This document shows positions 13,169 to 15,318 of a stretch of DNA of 15,318 bases, piece by piece (the first letter of the stretch is position 1; every line of letters starts with the position of its first letter). Location of the stretch: the NCBI GenBank assembly GCA_946628455.1, contig CAMOWP010000031.1:1-15318 (forward strand). The letters run 5' to 3'. The stretch is from an uncultured Clostridia bacterium. GTDB taxonomy: Bacteria; Bacillota; Clostridia; Oscillospirales; Acutalibacteraceae. Position numbers and translations under genes: made by a program. A model generated the notes under the pieces. It was not told where the DNA came from and searched no databases. It saw only the letters and a list, made by a program, of their open reading frames with translations.

Positions 13169-14938
13169 ATGAACCAAGGCACTATTACCAAGGTAGCAGG
13201 CCCTCTCGTTATTGCAGAGGGAATGCGTGACGCAAATATGTACGACGTTGTTCGTGTAAGCGACAAGAATCTTATCGGTGAAATTATCGAGATGCACGAA
13301 GACCGCGCGTCTATTCAGGTTTACGAGGAAACCGCGGGCCTCGGCCCCGGTGAAAAGGTTGTTACAACAGGAAAGCCTCTTTCCGTTGAGCTAGGCCCCG
13401 GGCTTATAGGCTCAATCTACGACGGTATTCAGAGACCTCTTGAAGAGATTATGAAGCTAACGGGCTCAAACCTTCAGAGAGGCGTTGACGTACCAGCGCT
13501 TGACAGAGAAAAGACCTGGAATTTTGAGGCAACGGCTTCTGTCGGCGACAGTGTATCTGCAGGAGACGTTATCGGCACCGTTAAGGAAACTGCCGCCGTT
13601 ATCCATAAGATTATGGTACCCAACGGCGTTTCCGGAACTGTTAAGGCGGTTTACGGCGGCGAGCACAAGGTTGAGGACGTAGTTGCCGTTATTGAAACGG
13701 AAAACGGCGAAACCGAGATGAAGCTCTTCCAGAGCTGGCCTGTTCGTATAGGCAGACCGTACAAAACAAAGCTTTCTCCCGACGTTCTTTTAACAACGGG
13801 TCAGAGAGTTATTGACACGCTTTTCCCGATTGCAAAGGGCGGCGTTGCAGCTGTACCGGGACCGTTCGGCTCAGGTAAAACAGTTGTTCAGCACCAGCTT
13901 GCAAAATGGGCTGCTGCGGATATTATCGTTTACATCGGCTGCGGCGAGCGCGGAAACGAGATGACGGACGTTCTTAACGAATTCCCCGAGCTTAAGGACC
14001 CGAGAACGGGCAACTCACTTATGGAGAGAACAGTTCTTATCGCAAACACCTCAGATATGCCCGTTGCGGCGCGTGAGGCTTCAATTTACACGGGAATTAC
14101 AATTGCGGAATATTTCCGCGATATGGGCTACACCGTTGCGCTTATGGCAGACTCAACGTCACGCTGGGCTGAGGCGCTTCGTGAGATGTCGGGTCGTCTT
14201 GAGGAGATGCCCGGTGAGGAGGGCTACCCAGCTTACCTCGGTAGCCGTCTTGCTCAGTTCTACGAGCGCGCAGGACGCGTTATAATCAACGGCAGCAAGG
14301 AAGATACAGAAGGTGCGCTTTCCGTTATCGGCGCCGTGTCGCCTCCGGGCGGCGACATCTCAGAGCCTGTTTCGCAGGCGACGCTGAGAATCGTTAAGGT
14401 GTTCTGGGGACTTGACGCAGGCCTTGCTTACAAGAGGCATTTCCCCGCTATCAACTGGCTGACCTCATATTCGCTTTACACCGACCATCTTGAGAGCTGG
14501 TTCAGGAAAAACGTTGCTGAGGACTGGTCCGATTATAGAGGAAAGCTTATGGCGCTTCTTCAGGATGAGGCTGAGCTTGAGGAAATCGTTAACCTTGTTG
14601 GTATGGACGCGCTTTCCTCGCCTGACAGAATCAAGCTTGAGGCTGCAAGGTCAATCAGAGAGGACTATTTACATCAGAACGCTTTTGACGACACTGACAC
14701 ATATACTTCACTTTCAAAACAGTATCTTATGATAAAGGCTATTCTGTCATATTACGATATGGCGGTTAACGGCCTTGATAACGGCGCAGGAGTAAACGAC
14801 CTTCTTTCGCTTCCCGTAAGAGAGAGAATAGGCCGCTTCAAATACTGCACCGAGGCTGAGGCTGAGCAGGAATTCAACTCAATTTTAGTTCAGCTCAGAA
14901 GCGAAATTAACGGCGCTTGCGAAAGGGGTGAGGAGTAA
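13169..14938 (+). CDS. ntpA: V/A-type ATPase catalytic subunit A
   Basis: This protein has 589 residues from the ATG at 13169, a standard length. It contains the N-terminal barrel (GTITKVAGPLVIAEGM), a long non-homologous insert (about 110-190) typical of A subunits and absent from F-type beta, and the P-loop GPFGSGKT (231-238) with catalytic Lys237. These are followed by GCGERGNEM with catalytic Glu259, the Walker B region VALMADSTSRWAEALREMSGRLEEMPGEEGYPAYLGSRLAQFYERAG (320 on, Asp327), and a helical C-terminus. The residues show an intact ATP-hydrolysing or ATP-making site. An upstream in-frame GTG (13160) lies within the GAGGTG ribosome site (13157-13162), which is 6 nt before the ATG. 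The TAA overlaps the subunit B start by one base. Confidence 0.97.
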   Translation: MNQGTITKVAGPLVIAEGMRDANMYDVVRVSDKNLIGEIIEMHEDRASIQVYEETAGLGPGEKVVTTGKPLSVELGPGLIGSIYDGIQRPLEEIMKLTGSNLQRGVDVPALDREKTWNFEATASVGDSVSAGDVIGTVKETAAVIHKIMVPNGVSGTVKAVYGGEHKVEDVVAVIETENGETEMKLFQSWPVRIGRPYKTKLSPDVLLTTGQRVIDTLFPIAKGGVAAVPGPFGSGKTVVQHQLAKWAAADIIVYIGCGERGNEMTDVLNEFPELKDPRTGNSLMERTVLIANTSDMPVAAREASIYTGITIAEYFRDMGYTVALMADSTSRWAEALREMSGRLEEMPGEEGYPAYLGSRLAQFYERAGRVIINGSKEDTEGALSVIGAVSPPGGDISEPVSQATLRIVKVFWGLDAGLAYKRHFPAINWLTSYSLYTDHLESWFRKNVAEDWSDYRGKLMALLQDEAELEEIVNLVGMDALSSPDRIKLEAARSIREDYLHQNAFDDTDTYTSLSKQYLMIKAILSYYDMAVNGLDNGAGVNDLLSLPVRERIGRFKYCTEAEAEQEFNSILVQLRSEINGACERGEE

Positions 14939-15318
14939 TGCCGAAGGAATACCACACTATACGCGAGGTTGCAGGACCGCTTATGATGGTAAGCAACGTT
15001 GAAAATGTTAAATATGATGAGCTTGCGGAGATTCAGCTTCCCAACGGCGAGCTCCGCCGCTGCAAGGTGCTTGAAATAGACAAGGGAAACGCGCTTGTTC
15101 AGCTTTTTGAAAGCTCTGCGGGAATTAACCTTTCGGGCTCTAAGGTACGCTTTTTAGGCAGGTCAATGGAGCTTCCCGTTTCCCGCGATATGCTTTCGAG
15201 AGTTTTTGACGGGCTCGGCAATCCTATTGACGGCGGCCCTGAAATTATACCCGACGCAAGGCACGATATTAACGGCAGACCGATGAATCCCGCCGCAAGA
15301 AACTATCCTCAGGAATTT
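14938..15318 (+). CDS. ntpB: V/A-type ATPase subunit B, N-terminal part (cut by window end)
   Basis: 127 codons are visible, with no stop before the right edge; the family is about 460 residues. The frame opens MPKEYHTIREVAGPLMMV, the barrel domain of the non-catalytic regulatory nucleotide-binding subunit, which alternates with A in the head. FLGRSMELPVSRDMLSRVFDGLGNPIDGGPEI (about 77-108) is the strongly conserved block after the barrel, where B subunits read S-M-E-L-P-V-S-x-D-M-L-G-R-V-F. NPAARNYPQEF precedes the nucleotide-binding domain, which lies beyond the window. The ATG overlaps the A stop (TAATG); GGGGTG (14925-14930) lies 7 nt upstream. Subunit D would be expected next, by comparison with Enterococcus. 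Confidence 0.96.
   Translation, partial: MPKEYHTIREVAGPLMMVSNVENVKYDELAEIQLPNGELRRCKVLEIDKGNALVQLFESSAGINLSGSKVRFLGRSMELPVSRDMLSRVFDGLGNPIDGGPEIIPDARHDINGRPMNPAARNYPQEF

Overview
The window looks like chromosomal DNA from an anaerobic, Gram-positive gut clostridium (Oscillospiraceae/Ruminococcaceae-like). The reasons are moderate GC with AT-rich intergenic gaps, strong AGGAGG-type ribosome sites, tightly packed operons, a V/A-type ATPase in the order known from Enterococcus ntp, BspA-type leucine-rich repeats, and a GH31 enzyme beside a GPH-type sugar transporter. This placement is inference. I see no phage, insertion sequence, CRISPR array or RNA gene.

Region 1 (2-3776, + strand) is a carbohydrate-use cluster. 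It holds the C-terminal end of a probable GH31 alpha-glycosidase, a 598-residue GPH/MFS-type transporter, and, overlapping it by ATGA, a membrane-anchored extracellular BspA-like LRR protein. The LRR protein carries an unexpected segment matching the rubredoxin consensus (positions 2982-3113) with an enlarged second metal knuckle; this is the most unusual object in the window. A near-perfect bidirectional hairpin terminator (3787-3819) separates this cluster from the converging operon.

Region 2 (3827-7641, - strand) is a four-gene operon with a textbook sigma-A-like promoter (7702-7730). Its genes encode an SPFH protein with three C-terminal zinc ribbons, a two-zinc-ribbon protein with a C-terminal membrane anchor, a TPM-domain membrane protein with a Gly-rich tail, and a small conserved protein. 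The first three resemble Bacillus YdjI, YdjG and YdjH, the partners of PspA in envelope stress, but no PspA gene is present here.

Region 3 (7763-8242, - strand) is an RpiB/LacAB-family sugar-phosphate isomerase that keeps the catalytic Cys but lacks two histidines usual in RpiB. It has its own promoter (8274-8302) and diverges from region 4.

Region 4 (8456-15318 and beyond, + strand) is a V/A-type ATPase operon in the order G/H-like stalk, I, K, E, C, F, A, B (B is cut by the window end; D is expected next). The rotor subunit K retains the full Na+-ligand set known from Enterococcus hirae NtpK, so the enzyme is probably Na+-coupled. The promoter (8382-8410) is bracketed by a perfect 11-bp inverted repeat, with a third partial copy upstream, which suggests an operator.

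Several starts were set from ribosome-binding sites and are shorter than the longest open frame: SPFH protein (7641), TPM protein (5136), isomerase (8242), subunit F (12835) and subunit A (13169). Subunit I starts at TTG (8802).
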